64,000 nucleotides of DNA. It comes from Eopsaltria australis. Its lineage: Eukaryota; Chordata; Aves; Passeriformes; Petroicidae. The position numbers and the translations under genes are program-made. Each line of letters opens with the position of its first letter. The first letter of the stretch is position 1. The notes under the pieces were generated by a model, which ran no database searches, was not told where the DNA came from, and saw nothing but the letters and a program-made list of their open reading frames with translations. Below, piece by piece: positions 12,301-24,700 of this stretch. The DNA is taken from positions 2,626,001 to 2,690,000 of the forward strand of contig JAVTVJ010000049.1 in NCBI GenBank assembly GCA_034509425.1. Direction: 5' to 3'.

Positions 12301-15300
12301 AAACTTAACAAATGTTGCTGTAAGCCACAATTCTTGAGGTAGTCTACACTCCAAATGAAGCAGCAGGGGCACCTGATTCTTGTTTTCCACCACATGATAA
12401 ATGCAAGAGGGACACCAGAACCTCCATTTCAATAAAACCTACAGCTGCTTCAACAGAGCTCTGAATACACCTAGCGTAAGCAGTCCCTACAGGTGAAATA
12501 CACAGAACAACAAAATTCTGACTCTATGCCAGACAGATTCCAAGCAATTTAACTCAGGATATTTGTGACAGTCAGTTTGGCAGCAACAAGATCTTGGATT
12601 CACGTCTAAAGAAATGCATATACTTATTTTTTGCACTGAAATGTTGAACTAGGATTCTAGAGCAACAGTGAAAAAAACAAAGAAAGAACTCAGCCCTTAC
12701 TCTCTAAGGGATTGGGGTGGAATTGTGACTGGAGGAAATATGTGTCTACAATGAGGGTTACTATGCAATTGTCTGTTTTTCTTGTTGGTCTACGTATGTC
12801 ACACAGCTTGAGTATTTTTTGGTTGTCATGCCTTATCAACACCCTTTCTTCTACCATTATTTGTTTAAATGGATCTTTCCAACACATTTCTTCTGCTACC
12901 ATCATAGGTTTTCATCTTATACTACTTCCTGTTGTTATTTAAATGTAATTTTCCACAATTATTTATGGAAAGCTGTCTAAACACCAAAATAAATTCCAGA
13001 ATCAAAATTCTATGCGACAGCATTTCTCTACTAGAAAAGAGAACTAGGACATTTACTTTGAAAATGACATTCATATGTTGCCCAAGTCCCATAGAGTTTG
13101 ATATGCTGAAGCTAATTACTCTATTAATAATAATAAAATAAAAATAAAGGAGAACAGCAACAGTAAGACAAGTAAAACAGATTTCAATTAGCTATATTCT
13201 GAGAGGACCATTTCCCAGTGTATCTGACAAAAAATTTTTAGGCAAGATTTGACATAGAAAAAGTATTTCAATAGCTTGAAAATCCCAGACCTACACATAG
13301 TGATGCACAGTATAGGCATCCGTGAAAATTGTCTGTCTCATTCAAAGAATGGAATTGAAAATAAATTTTCTAAGCAGTTGATGTAAAACCCAAAAGGAAG
13401 ATCTTTCCATATATGGAACAATTAAATTTAAAAATTTCTTCTTACAGAATTCTATTCTTACAGAATGTTTCATAAAACAAAAGCATAAATTGGATTAGCT
13501 TTAGAACAGCTGGGAGTCCTTGAATTCCTAGTTACCAGAATCTGGGAAGACATACTTGTGAGAATGATGATATCCAGGTTCTATTTCTTGCTTCTTTTTT
13601 CAGAAGTATTCACTATTATCAAACTACGCAAATGTATAATCAGACTTAAGTGATCTTATCACATTATATGCAGTGCCAAAAATAATAGGCATACAGTAAG
13701 TCAGTGAGGTATGTGTTGTAGCACCCAATTATCCAGCAGAAAAGCTAAGCCATGGAACAATATTAAAAAAAATAAAGATACTTTTGAAAGTGTTTGCTTT
13801 CCCAGGCTCAGTAACTATAGGTTTGTGTTTCTCGGCATGAAGGTTCACCGCCACTTTAGATTATGTCCAGGTTTGAAAAAAATTGAAGATGACATTAAGC
13901 CAAATGGAAAAGAAAAAAGCTACCCAGGCACGAAAGTAAACTGAAAAAGAGAAAAATGCACATAAAAATTTGTAAACAAAGTATATTTTTCATTGATGAA
14001 TCATATAACACTGAACGGACAAAGCAATATGTGAGGGAAACAAAGAAGAAATTATCATTAAGGAAAAAGAAAAGTTAAAACTGCCAAGGAGACTAAGTAC
14101 ATAAGTGCATAGAGGAATAAAACCAATCTCTCCCCTCCCCAGCACAGAGTTTTACTTTGAAAAACAGTACTAATATTTAATGCTCAAATAAAAGAGAAAG
14201 GGAGCTATAAAACCACAACAATTGAGTAGATTTCTTGGAATCTCAAGAAACATAGTTATCAATATATGCAAAATAACATTCTACCAAGCTGTTATCTTTT
14301 ATTCTGAGGACAGGTATGCATAAAATAACTCTAAATAAGATGAAATATATTAGTTTATAGCAAATTATATTTTTGATAATTCCCAAGAGGTTTTTCTGTT
14401 GTTTCAACTTAAAATAAAATCAACTATTAATTTCAGGATCAATAAGCATTTTATTTATCATAAAGCAGGAGTGAAACAAGGTTCCATCATGCCAATTCTA
14501 TATGAGTTCTTTGTTCCAAAGAATCTACTATTTTATTACATTCGCCATGTACCTACATGTTGCTAGAAATAAGTAACTTGTAGTGAGGTTTATATACAGT
14601 CAATGTTCCTGCTAGTCAATGTTTTTTGATGAAAACTCTGTTCAAAATTAACTGAAAAAAATCCAAACCATACACAAATTAATGGGAGGGCAAGTGCATT
14701 GTAAATATTACAAGGCTATTATACCAAAACATTGCTTCCTTGCAAGAGTTTTCTGAGCCAGTATCAATTAAAGTCAATAAATATTTTTCTACACCCTCAC
14801 AAAAACCCTTGCCACCAAAGTCATAGTCTCTCCCAGAAAACACACAGTAATTTCAAAACTGGTTTCTTCCAACATTGGAGATTAGATTTAAGTTATAAAG
14901 ATGTAATTTCAACTCCTGTAAATTGATGATGCAAAGTAAGGACATAGAATACATTAAGTACTTAGGAAGTGATGCCAATTGACATTGAAACAAGTGATGT
15001 GATACCTGGTATTACTTTGGCCTCCTTATGACATCTTTTCTTCCCTCTGTGATGAAATTTACTGGCCATAACAAAGCCAACGAGGAAACGCTGAGTGACT
15101 TCAGCTGAGTCAGCTTTCTGTGACTCCTGCTGCAAACCAGGAGACAGAGCCAACAGCTGATTAAATCCCACTGCAGTCTTGGGTCCATTAGGAGAGAGAT
15201 TCAGATACATTCTGGGCAATCCAAAAATCTCTCAGTAATAATTTACTTGTCTGACAACAGCAAACCTATCATCTACTGTCTAAAACCCCAAAAATCACAT

Positions 15301-16069
15301 TCAGGACACTATAAGTAAGGAATTTACATGCTGAACTGTGTTTATCCTACTGAAATTAATGTGCGTGTGTTGACCAAGAAAAAGGAATGTGAACTTGTCT
15401 TACAGTCAGTTATTCCTTCTCATCACACAGCAATTAACAAAAAAAAAAAAAAAAAAGCCAACAACTAATTCCATACAATCCTAACTTCCATAGATTTTCT
15501 GACTTATTTGTAATCTGCAAATTTTAAGGTATAGAATATTTGAAATATAATTAGAAAAAAGCATGAAATAATTGAAACCTTTAAACCTAGAATGTGGAGC
15601 AGACTAACATTTTGTCTAATTGATACTAAGAGAAATTAAATGTTTACTCTCATAGGACAGATACATATTATGCTGTGTACAGAGCAACTATCATTGCAAG
15701 CTAGTTTTCCCAAGTACATTAGTAGAAAAAACAGGAAGAAAACAAACAAAATAAACTAACCAACCAAACAAAAAAAAACCAAACCAAAAACAACCCACCA
15801 AAAAACCAACACCATGCTATTTCACACAGCTGTTATTCTTAGCGGAACATCAACTGGATCACTCTCCAGTCATATGCACATTTCCTTGTACAGATATGTT
15901 AATAAGATTATACCCATACAAGGGTGAAAAAAAGCAAAACAAACCTAGACATGAGAAATTTGTCATTGAGGATACGGATCTATCAGAATTATTATTGCTG
16001 TATCTATTTTAGCCATCACATTAAAAAAAGTACTTGCAAATTATATGGTAAGCATTTATAGAAATGATA
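9328..16069. other. AT-rich intronic DNA with simple repeats
   Basis: No exon was recognised. It contains a CAAAC/A-rich tract at 10906-10949, an A18 run at 11564-11581, a 16-nt tandem duplication at 13439-13466 (TTCTTACAGAAT twice), an A18 run at 15439-15456 and an A/C-rich tract at 15738-15812. The 108-codon minus frame at 12069-12395 has no recognisable domain. Confidence 0.55.
15738..15812. repeat. A/C-rich low-complexity tract
   Basis: About 75 bases consist almost only of A and C, with repeated words such as AACCAAAC and AACAAAC. Similar tracts recur at 10906, 24768 and 43411, and on the opposite strand at 21124 and 38519. This looks like expanded poly(A)-type or simple-repeat sequence. 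Confidence 0.7.
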
Positions 16070-16227
16070 GAGAAGGACTTTGTATACAGCCAGATAGTGA
16101 CAAGAAAAGGGGCAGTGGTTTTAAACTGTAATGACAAGTTTAGATTAGATGTTAGGCAGAAATTATTCACTATGAATTCTTCACTGTGCTGAAGCACTGA
16201 ACAGGTTGTGAAGAGAGGCTGTGGATG
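16070..16227 (+). mobile_element. CR1 LINE fragment, left arm of an interrupted copy
   Basis: This matches the 3' region of CR1 as recalled: CAGATAGTGACAAG, then GGGGCAGTGGTTTTAAACT, then a TTTAGATTAGATGTTAGG segment and AACAGGTTGTGAAGAGAGGC, ending in GCTGTGGATG. The expected continuation resumes only at about 16933, so a second CR1 appears to have inserted here. It is diverged and non-coding. Confidence 0.8.
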
Positions 16228-16925
16228 TACAGACTGACTGGGGGCTGAGAGGCTGGAGGGCACTGCAGGAAGGGAGCTGGGGATCCTGGTCAATGGCAAG
16301 TTGAACCTTGTCATTGTGCCCTGGCAGGCAGGAGGGCCAAGTGTGTCCTGGGGAGCATCAGGCCCAGCACCACCAGCCAGGCAAGGGAGGGGATTGTCCC
16401 GCTGTGCTCTGCACTCATCTTGAATCCTGTGCACAGTTTTAGGCACCGCATTAGAAAAAAGTCATCAGACTATTAAAGAATGTGCAAACAAGGGCAAAAA
16501 TAATGGTGAAGGTCCTTGAGGGGAAGCCATATGAGGAATGACTGAGGTCACTTGGTCTGTTCAGCCTGGAGGAGACTGAGAGGGGACCTCATCCCAGTCT
16601 ACAACTTCCTTGTGAAGAGGAGAGGCAGGCACTGATCTCTTCTCTGTGGTGACCAGTGACAGGACATGAAAGAAAGGCCTGAAGCTGTGTCAGGGGAGGT
16701 TTAGGTTAAATATTAGGAAAAAATTTTTCATCCAAAGGATGGTTGGGTGCTGGAACAGGCTCCCCAGGGTCTGCTGACAGTGCCAAGACTGATGTTGTTC
16801 AAGAAATGTCTGGACGACATTCTCAGGCTCATGGTGTGATTCCTGGAGCTGTCCTGTGAAGGCCCAGAAGTTGGACTTTGATGAATGTTGTGGGTGCATT
16901 CCAACTCAGTACATTCTGTGATTAT
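16228..16925 (+). mobile_element. CR1 LINE, inserted inside another CR1
   Basis: This is about 700 bp of CR1 3' sequence in plus orientation. It begins near CTGGGGATCCTGGTCAATGG and passes through GTTCAGCCTGGAGGAGACTG and AGAGGGGACCTCAT. It continues through a GGAACAGGCTCCCCAGGG segment and ends with the CR1-type tail ACATTCTGTGATTATG. It is flanked on both sides by parts of a different CR1 copy. An antisense 141-codon frame (16021-16446) and a 69-codon frame (16690-16899) lie within it and are by-products. Confidence 0.85.
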
Positions 16926-16929
16926 GCGT

Positions 16930-17052
16930 TTAGGGCCAAGTTGGATGGGGGCCTGAGCAACCTGGTCTCATGAATGGCATCCTTCCCATGGCAGGGAGGT
17001 TGGAACTTGTTCTTAAGGTCTCTTCCCATCCAAAACATTCTATAGTTCTATA
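16930..17052 (+). mobile_element. CR1 LINE fragment, right arm of the interrupted copy
   Basis: GGGCCAAGTTGGATGGGG, then CAACCTGGTCTCATG, then GGCAGGGAGGTTGGAACT and the tail CATTCTATAGTTCTAT form the CR1 end expected after the left arm at 16070-16227. About 20 bases of the usual consensus seem to be missing at the junction. Confidence 0.8.
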
Positions 17053-19319
17053 TTGCTGTGAATCATGGCATGGGTACCATCTCCTTTCTTCTCTATTCTA
17101 ATTAAATTCCAGCAGGAATTTAGTAAAAAAATAGATATTTGTGCAAATTTTCCATCTCCACACTTCAGCACATTCTATTCAGATTACAGTTTTGGAGATT
17201 ATCTTGTGCCAAATTTAACTTCCACTAAGCACACAACAGTGCAAGTTAACCAATAGGTTCAGAAAAAACTGAGAGAATTTTTGAAAGGACAAAAAATGGA
17301 GTAGGTACACAAAATTCAAAGCTTTCTTTCTAAAGCATAAAAATGACAGATTACACTTGTAACAATTAAACACTAAGGTAGGCTGTATTGTTAAGCAGAA
17401 ACACAGAATTAAATCTTCCGATGCAATGCTATTCCTACTGCTATCTGCAAACACATTTTATAATCATTCTTCATGACATCATCACAAAATCCATGAATAT
17501 TCATTTTTCAGATTTCCTTAGTTTCATTAAGTCTGCTGTGATGACAAAAATATATTCCATATGGAAACATCATCTAAGTGATATTCTTCAGATCATAAAC
17601 AACTAAGCAAGCAAAATCCAAGGATCTGATCACCAGTTCAAGTTAAATAGTACCTTCAAATTTATAAAATGAAACTTCAGCCAACTTATCATGGATATTT
17701 GCAGCACATAAATGATTTAGAAATTATGAGAATCATTAACTCGAACTACAAAAATTAATAGTTTCACCTTGCATCATGTACCACAAAATATCAAATGGAT
17801 GTCGGCAAAATATACTTTGCATATTTTGTGCTTATTAGTCAAATATTTGTCATAAATTTGTCTATTTCCTGAAACCAAGTCTAATAATATTTTTTGTGCA
17901 TAAAATTATAATTCTTACACAAAAGGTCAGCCTAGTATTTTTTATGCTTGAATATTAGTAACTTTCATATAAAAATTATTCAACAATTGTGACCACATCT
18001 ATTTCTCCCTTGTGTAAATTACAGTGAAAAGCATAAAAACAATTGTATTCCATTTTCAAAGTCCATTTTGCCTCCTAGCATCAAAACAGTGCTGCACAAA
18101 AGCAGACTATACTTTCATAAATTCTTGATGTTAAATGTGGTAGGAACACAAGAGAGTTTTATCTAATTAATTTACTAAAAGAATCACTAGCACATAAAGT
18201 ACAAATTCCAGCTTAAGAATTACAGCAGTGTACAGAGAGTGACTGGCTATTCAATTAAAGATCTCATGTAGTTCTCCTAAAATTGCTTTTCCTCTTGGAT
18301 CTTATATTCATTGATCTGCCAAGGGACACCTAGGATACCTCCATCATTACTGCTCTCAACTATTTAGTCAAAATAGAATTGTTCCTTCTTTTTGAAAGAC
18401 AACATGAAGGATTCAGAGCTCAGAAATGGATGTTACACAGATCTGTTTTAAATATAGAACAACTCTGTATATCAATCAGAAGCCATAGTGTAAGACAACA
18501 TTTTTCTTGAGATTCCAAAATCCCTTGTCCTGCTCAAGGCCTGGATGCTGTGCTCATAGAACAAACTGTACTGCAGGTTGCAATCAGCAAATCTGAAATT
18601 ATTTGCTTTATAATGTCTTACTTTCCTATTTTTCTGAGTTTAAGCCTTATGCTTTTTTTTCTTCCTTCATATTGATTTACAGAGATATATTATTTTACAA
18701 CTACTTGCATTAGAATTGCCTGAGTCACAGGTTCATCCATTCCTCCTGTTAGAACTCTGATTATATTTCTTAAGGGATTTTTCCTCTCATCCATCACTGA
18801 CACTCATTCTCAGACTTCATTTTCAGTCTCTTTTCCCCCTGCTGGGCACTGTTCTCAGTATGGCTAGAGAGGTATTAATCCCTTCTTCTTAGAACATGTG
18901 AGTACTCTACTGCACCGAGTACCTATCTCATAAAAAAATATTCATAATCCAGGCTTCTTTTTTAATGAATACTAACTTACTACTGCAAAACCATATATCA
19001 TTTACTAGTTCACCATTAGAATTCCATATTTTGCATAGCAAAACTCATTTGTCGTGCACATTTCTTCAGACCATTTCAGATATTTAATTTGACTTATTAC
19101 GATGCATTTAAATATGGCATTTGTAAGCCCACTCTGGAAAAGACACCTTATGGCCTCATGTGCACTTTTTATAGAGGTGGCTGGTAGCTGCTATCTGGTT
19201 AAGCAACTATAGGAAGACACAGCAGTGGAGTTTGTAGTGTATAAACTGTGCTCCACAGAGGGACAGAAGAAAAGCAGACCGGCTAAGTAACACAAGGACA
19301 TTACGTCTGTCTGCCATCA
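17053..19319. other. AT-rich intronic DNA with no gene
   Basis: No exon or repeat family was recognised. There is a small inverted repeat at 17806-17828 (CAAAATAT / ATATTTTG). Short frames on either strand show no domain. Confidence 0.55.
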
Positions 19320-19440
19320 GAAGTTCCCAAGGTCATGCTGGATGGAGCTTTGAGTAACCCAGTCTAGTGGATGCTGCCCCTGGCAGGAACTAGACGACCT
19401 TGAAGGTCCCTTCCAACCCAAACCATTCTGTGATTCTATG
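19320..19440 (+). mobile_element. CR1 LINE 3'-tail fragment
   Basis: CAAGGTCATGCTGGATGGAG, CCAGTCTAGTGGATGCTGCC, a GGCAGGAACTAGACGACCTT segment and CCATTCTGTGATTCTATG match the last roughly 120 bases of CR1, ending in the typical ATTCTATG repeat. Orientation is plus, opposite to FSTL5. Confidence 0.88.
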
Positions 19441-19498
19441 AAAAAGGGAGAAAGGGAGAGGAAGAGAGAGGGAGAGTGAGTGCGCACACGCACACACT
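19441..19498. repeat. GA-rich then CA-type microsatellite abutting a CR1 tail
   Basis: A pure purine GA/GGGA stretch (19441-19479) is followed by alternating GTGAGTGCGCACACGCACAC-like sequence up to 19498. It starts directly at the CR1 3' terminus, suggesting it expanded from that end. Confidence 0.8.
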
Positions 19499-21637
19499 CC
19501 CCCACAACTTTGTATTTTGTTGGTAATGCTGCAGGCCTCTTCTACTGACTACTACTAATATAACTCCACCAGATAAGAACAATTTCCATTATTCTCTATA
19601 GTAGCAAATAAAGTCAAACAGAAACATAATAGTGATGATACTTTGGGCAGAATGTTACTTCAGGCAGACCACTGAATACAGTTCATATTTGCAGCAGAAG
19701 AAATTGAGTTGAAAAAAATATTGTGCCTTCATAAAAATTGCATGAGTTATTATGCACTGGCAAATGCAAATGATTTTGTTTCCATGACACAGCAGCAGTT
19801 TTCTGCAGAGCTTATCTCTTGCCTGATCCTTGGTATACAATGTCCAGCTCAATCCTACAGGTTCATGAATTGATGATACAAGGTAAAGTTAACACAGTCA
19901 TTTAAACTGGTCGGTGTTCTTAGTTGTCTAACACTGTGTTAAGTTGCTCAAGTACTTACTGAAGTCAGCTGAAAGACTGACATGGCTCTTGTATTAGGCC
20001 TTAAATCAGAAGTGCCACACTGTCCTGTTCTCGTTATAAGTAGCACTGTTTGAGTATCTATCTATAGACAAACTTTGTGTTACTTTAGCCACACTTTTAT
20101 ATACCAGGTAATTTACCAGAAATGTAACTTTTTTTCCTTTTTTTAAAAATATCAACTCAATTATAATGATAACATTTTTGGATTTGCAATCACAAGCAAA
20201 TTATTGTGCACTCCCAAAGTATAGCAAGCCAGCAAAAGGCCTACAGATATGTATACAAATTTATGAATTAGTCCATAAAAACTATGTGTGGAAGACTGCT
20301 CAAAGACATTGTTTTTAAATTGTGAATTAAGAAAATAAATGTATATTTATTAGACTGTCTAAATTGCTATGACTGTCATAATGGTATGAGATGTATTTGA
20401 GAGTTGATATTGGATGTCAGTGGAGGAAATTGAAGATAGTTCAGTTGATAAGATTCTACCTTTAAGAAAATGGTGCTATTAAGGAAATGGTGCTATTGCC
20501 TGCAAATGCAGTTAAAACGCTATTAAATGCCTGTATTTTGAAATGTATCCCAAAGCTATTTGATGTCTCTTCCTGCATCTTATTAGCAGTCAATAAAATT
20601 CAGATCACCAAAACATTTAAAAATGCTGCCCAGAGCAGACCAATTTTTATTATCAGCAGAGAGGATTATCAAGTAATCAAGGAACTTTTTCCCATAGGCA
20701 AGTCTGAACTGGTCATTTAGTGCTCATACTGATGAAAATACTCCCTGCAGAGATTCAAAACAGAGATGAAAACTCAATCTCAGCAGCACAACAAAAATCC
20801 ATCAAGGTTCCTTTCAATAAATCCTTCATTTGGGAAGTTACTTTTTAACAAACAGGTATTTATGAAGAGGAAGGTATAACACAGAAACTTCTCCACACCG
20901 AGACAGCAAGAAAAAGTAGAAAGCAAGTGCAGATGCAGAAGGAATTGGACTATGTTCATTCTTCCCTTAAGAACCTCAAGAACTATTAAGGCTTTTCATC
21001 CATCTCTTCTCAACCAAGTATAAACTACAAGGTTCTTATCCTCTTTAACTGCTTGAAACTTTTTTTTTCCTACTCCACCCAAGCTTTTTATCATTTATTT
21101 TTTTTCCAGAGCTAAAATTCAGTCTTTGGGGGGTTGGGGTTTTGGGGTTGGTTTTTCCTTGTTTATTTTAGATATTGTGGAAGTTCCCTATAAGAACTTG
21201 TGATTTCCTTGTGATGAGGTTTGTATTTCATCTCCCAAGCAGGTCCAAAGAGCTATAATAGCACGCATTCATTGATCACTGGCTAATTACTACCAATTTC
21301 TTCTGGTTGCATAGTTGTCACTCTGCACTTAAAAAAAATTATGCACAATTAACAATTGTAAGTCATCATCCTCTGAAGACACAATTTCACAGCCAATGTG
21401 TCTTTGTGAACATATTAATATGTATTCATACAAACATAAATTTAATATTCATATTGTTTTGCATACAAAACCTACATACAATCTTTGTGGGTTAAATTAC
21501 CTCAAAGACTCAGAATTTTCTTCAGCAGGTTTAGACACTGACTCAAAGAAGCTGGTTAGATAACCCAGCTTCTGCTGCACTATAAGAAGTGATACAGAAT
21601 AAAACCTTAGAATATACACAAAAAAATTAATCCACTG
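19499..21637. other. AT-rich intronic DNA with no gene
   Basis: No exon was recognised. A 17-nt unit starting AAATGGTGCTATT is duplicated in tandem at 20468-20497. A G/T-rich tract is at 21124-21158. Confidence 0.55.
21124..21158. repeat. G/T-rich tract with repeated G runs
   Basis: The plus strand reads a G6 run, TT, G4, TTTT, G4, TT, GG. This is the reverse-strand form of the A/C-rich tracts elsewhere. It could support a G-quadruplex of at least two tetrads. Confidence 0.6.
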
Positions 21638-21720
21638 TGTCCTGATTTTGGCTGGGATTGAGTTAATTTTCTAAACACCTTCCTGGAGTGTCTAGCTGCC
21701 TGCAGGTAAAACCACGAGGA
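21638..21720 (+). mobile_element. Internally deleted avian ERV-type LTR remnant
   Basis: TGTCCTGATTTTGGCTGGGA followed by TTGAGTTAATTTT resembles the start of a common avian LTR. GCTGCCTGCAGGTAAAACCACGA only 30 bases later resembles its other end. The LTR body is missing, leaving about 83 bp. No retroviral coding sequence was seen. Family assignment is from memory. Confidence 0.55.
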
Positions 21721-24700
21721 TTACAATTCCTTCTACAGAAATTGAGATACAATGGAGACAAGAAAGAAAAGCTCAACCTTAAAAAAAAACATGGACCAAG
21801 GACACTTCAAGAAAGACCAAGCAGATCCTGAATACTTAATAACAGAACACTGAAAGGTGTGACAGCAATTTGTCTCAACTGTCATACCTGTCACATAAGA
21901 GAGGAAAAAAATTCAGTGATGTAGTTTTCAAAATGCAAAACAAAACAGAACAACAAAATCGCCAGACTCACTGAATATCTCTTCTGTATTTTATTACCTA
22001 AAACACAAAGGAAGATGGAGGTTTCACATAATAGATGTGCATCCTCTTCAGGAGAGAAAATAAATACCTCTGAGTCATTCATGCAGAAAAATTCTCCAAG
22101 TTAGGACTGCCTCACAGGGAGCAAAACCCACAAAATATACCAAAAAATACCAGTAGACTGAGACATATAAAGTCAACAGGAAATGGAATTCCTCAGGAAA
22201 TCTCTGTCTTCTGTTCTATGACAAACTAGCATTAGCTCTACCTGAGCCTACACACTCTGCTGAACATCACTATTCCTCCATTGCCAATAAGCACATGAAT
22301 TTAAAGGGAAGAATATGATTCACTTCTCTGGCAATTGTGACAGAGGTTACATTTCAGAGGCCCAAGCCATTATTCTCAGAGTCACATTTTAGGAGTATTT
22401 AAAGTGTGCACACAGTAAAAACTTAATGTTAGGAATGTGCTAATTTGAACTTCAAAACATAGTGATTTGTTGAAATAATCAGACATAATTGTGTATAGCC
22501 TCATCTCAGCATCCAGAAATACTTTTAGAACATTCAGAATGGGTGGTGCTTTCAATAATCTATGAAAGTCGATTGAGGTACATTTCATCAGTTAAGAGAA
22601 CCTCCCTACTTTGCTGAAGTTAGGAAACCAGTAAGTTAGAAATCCAGAAAAATTAATGAGATAATTGTACAGGCTTTTACTTGTGCACTGATAACTTCCT
22701 ATTTTTTCCAGCACGTCAGATCAGAAGAGATCTTTGTAGCATGTCTGAGTGCCACTGACCTTGTAAGTCTGAGAGACTGGAGACAACAACGCCAGCCAAT
22801 TCACAGACTGGAGTAGCCAACATTTGTCTGTCAAGGAAAACGGTGAAATGCCTGTAGGATCAATTTTTCACGTTTTGTTTTGACAGGAAATCCAGCCTGA
22901 CAGCTTCTTTTCTTTGTTGAAGTTCTTTTCTTGTGGGTTTTGTTTCGCTGATTTTTTTTTTTTTTTAAGGACTGACTCTACTCTTATTTCCATTTTGGTA
23001 TCCCAGTTTCTCAGTCTTTCAGCAATTTCAAGTTTTTATTTCTGACAAAAAGAGAAGTAAAAATTGTAGCAAATAACTTGGAATATAAAAAAATAACAAT
23101 AATAATGTATTAAAAAATTCACACACACTACAACACTCTGAGTGACCAATCAACCTAGCGGTGTTCAGCACAGCAAAAAGTAAAGAAGTGTAATTTAGAA
23201 GAGAAAATCCAGGCAATTCCTCCTATTCTCTTTTCACCAAAACTTATTTTTCAATGTTTATCAAAAGAACTCCATCCTGATCAGACAAAATTGAGATTGT
23301 ACTATACCGTTTGCATAATAACTCTTCTGGTTTAGTGAAAGAAACGGATCTCTCAACTCCACATACTTAGCTTTTATAGAGACATTTTTCTTTCTGAGCA
23401 AGCTTTTCTCTCTTTTTTTTTCATTACTTTGTCATAAATAAAGATTGTAAATAAATTTAAACTGATGTAATTTCTGGGAAGTTACTAGGCCTTCTTCTAC
23501 ATGTTGAGGGATTGATCATCCTAGCTTTGCATGTACTCTGATCTACACAAAGAAAAGCTCTGTCCATCTGTTTTCTACCACTATTACAATTTTAAAAAAA
23601 GAACTGCCATTTTAAATATTTTTTTAAAGTAGCAATGGATGATTTTTCTGAGAATATTCCTGTTAGTTTTCACTTCCACAAGTGATTTCTGTGATTTCAA
23701 CTTCTTGCAAAGTGAACCTCCTCTTTTCCACCAGACCAATAAGCAAATAAAAAGGGTTACCATATTAAAATTATCTCACCTTCACATATAATCTTATGTA
23801 CAATCACTTGCTTTTACAAGAGACAGAATTAAGATCCTTTATTGTTTGATTTATCCGGTGTCTTTTAGAAATAATAATACTTTATTCAATCTTCTGCACC
23901 GAAAAATCAAGTCCTTAAGTTGTGCATTATAAAAGATTATTTAAATACTGCAAATACCAACGCTTCATCAGGTGAACTGTGCATGAATGTTTTGTGCTAT
24001 CAGATTATCATGCGCCACCATTTACATTTCAAAAATGTCTTCAACTTCAAGCAGGGTCCAGAATGTTTTGTAAAAAATTTGTATATAACTCAGGAAAATA
24101 TACTTATTATATGTAGACTGAAAATGTATCTACAATGCATTCTAGTGTTGCAGCCCTTTGATCATCTAAACAATAGCATTGTTCAGGAAAACAACCCTTT
24201 TTAATCTACATACCCAGATTTCCATCTTCCAGAAGCAAATACACAAAACAGGCACCACAGACTGGCCCCATCCACACATCATTCATAGTATGAAAAAGAA
24301 ACATTACCATGCACACCCAGATCCCATGAGACTTAAAAGTGTCTTCATTGCCATCACCACCACTAATACTTGCACACAGAGTAAAACAACTAAAGAAATG
24401 AAGCAATGATTTTCTTTTATTTTTCTCAACACTATTTTTGGAGTGAAGAGGGAGATTCTTTAACTGATGTAAAAGTAATATATGAATGTATAGGTTGGTA
24501 TACAAAGAGAATATCAAGACTACTCTAATGGCTATATGTATTGTGCCAAGACTTACGCTCATTTATCTGTGAACTACAAAAATGAATAAAGTTTGCAAGC
24601 TTTTATAACCGGCTATTTCACTTGTACTCCTGGATCCCCCATCAACTGTTAACTCATGACTTAACCTCTGCCTATAGCAGCTGGATTATACCTTATTCCA

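Noticed and set aside
12069..12432. Two overlapping minus-strand frames (108 and 68 codons)
   Set aside because: They show no recognisable domain or splice context. A chance origin is most likely, though an unlisted repeat cannot be excluded.
16021..16446. 141-codon minus-strand frame
   Set aside because: It is antisense to the CR1 insertion and explained by the repeat.
22695..22920. Moderately GC-rich segment with several GAGACTGGAG-like words
   Set aside because: It seemed element-like, but no family could be matched and its boundaries are not clear.
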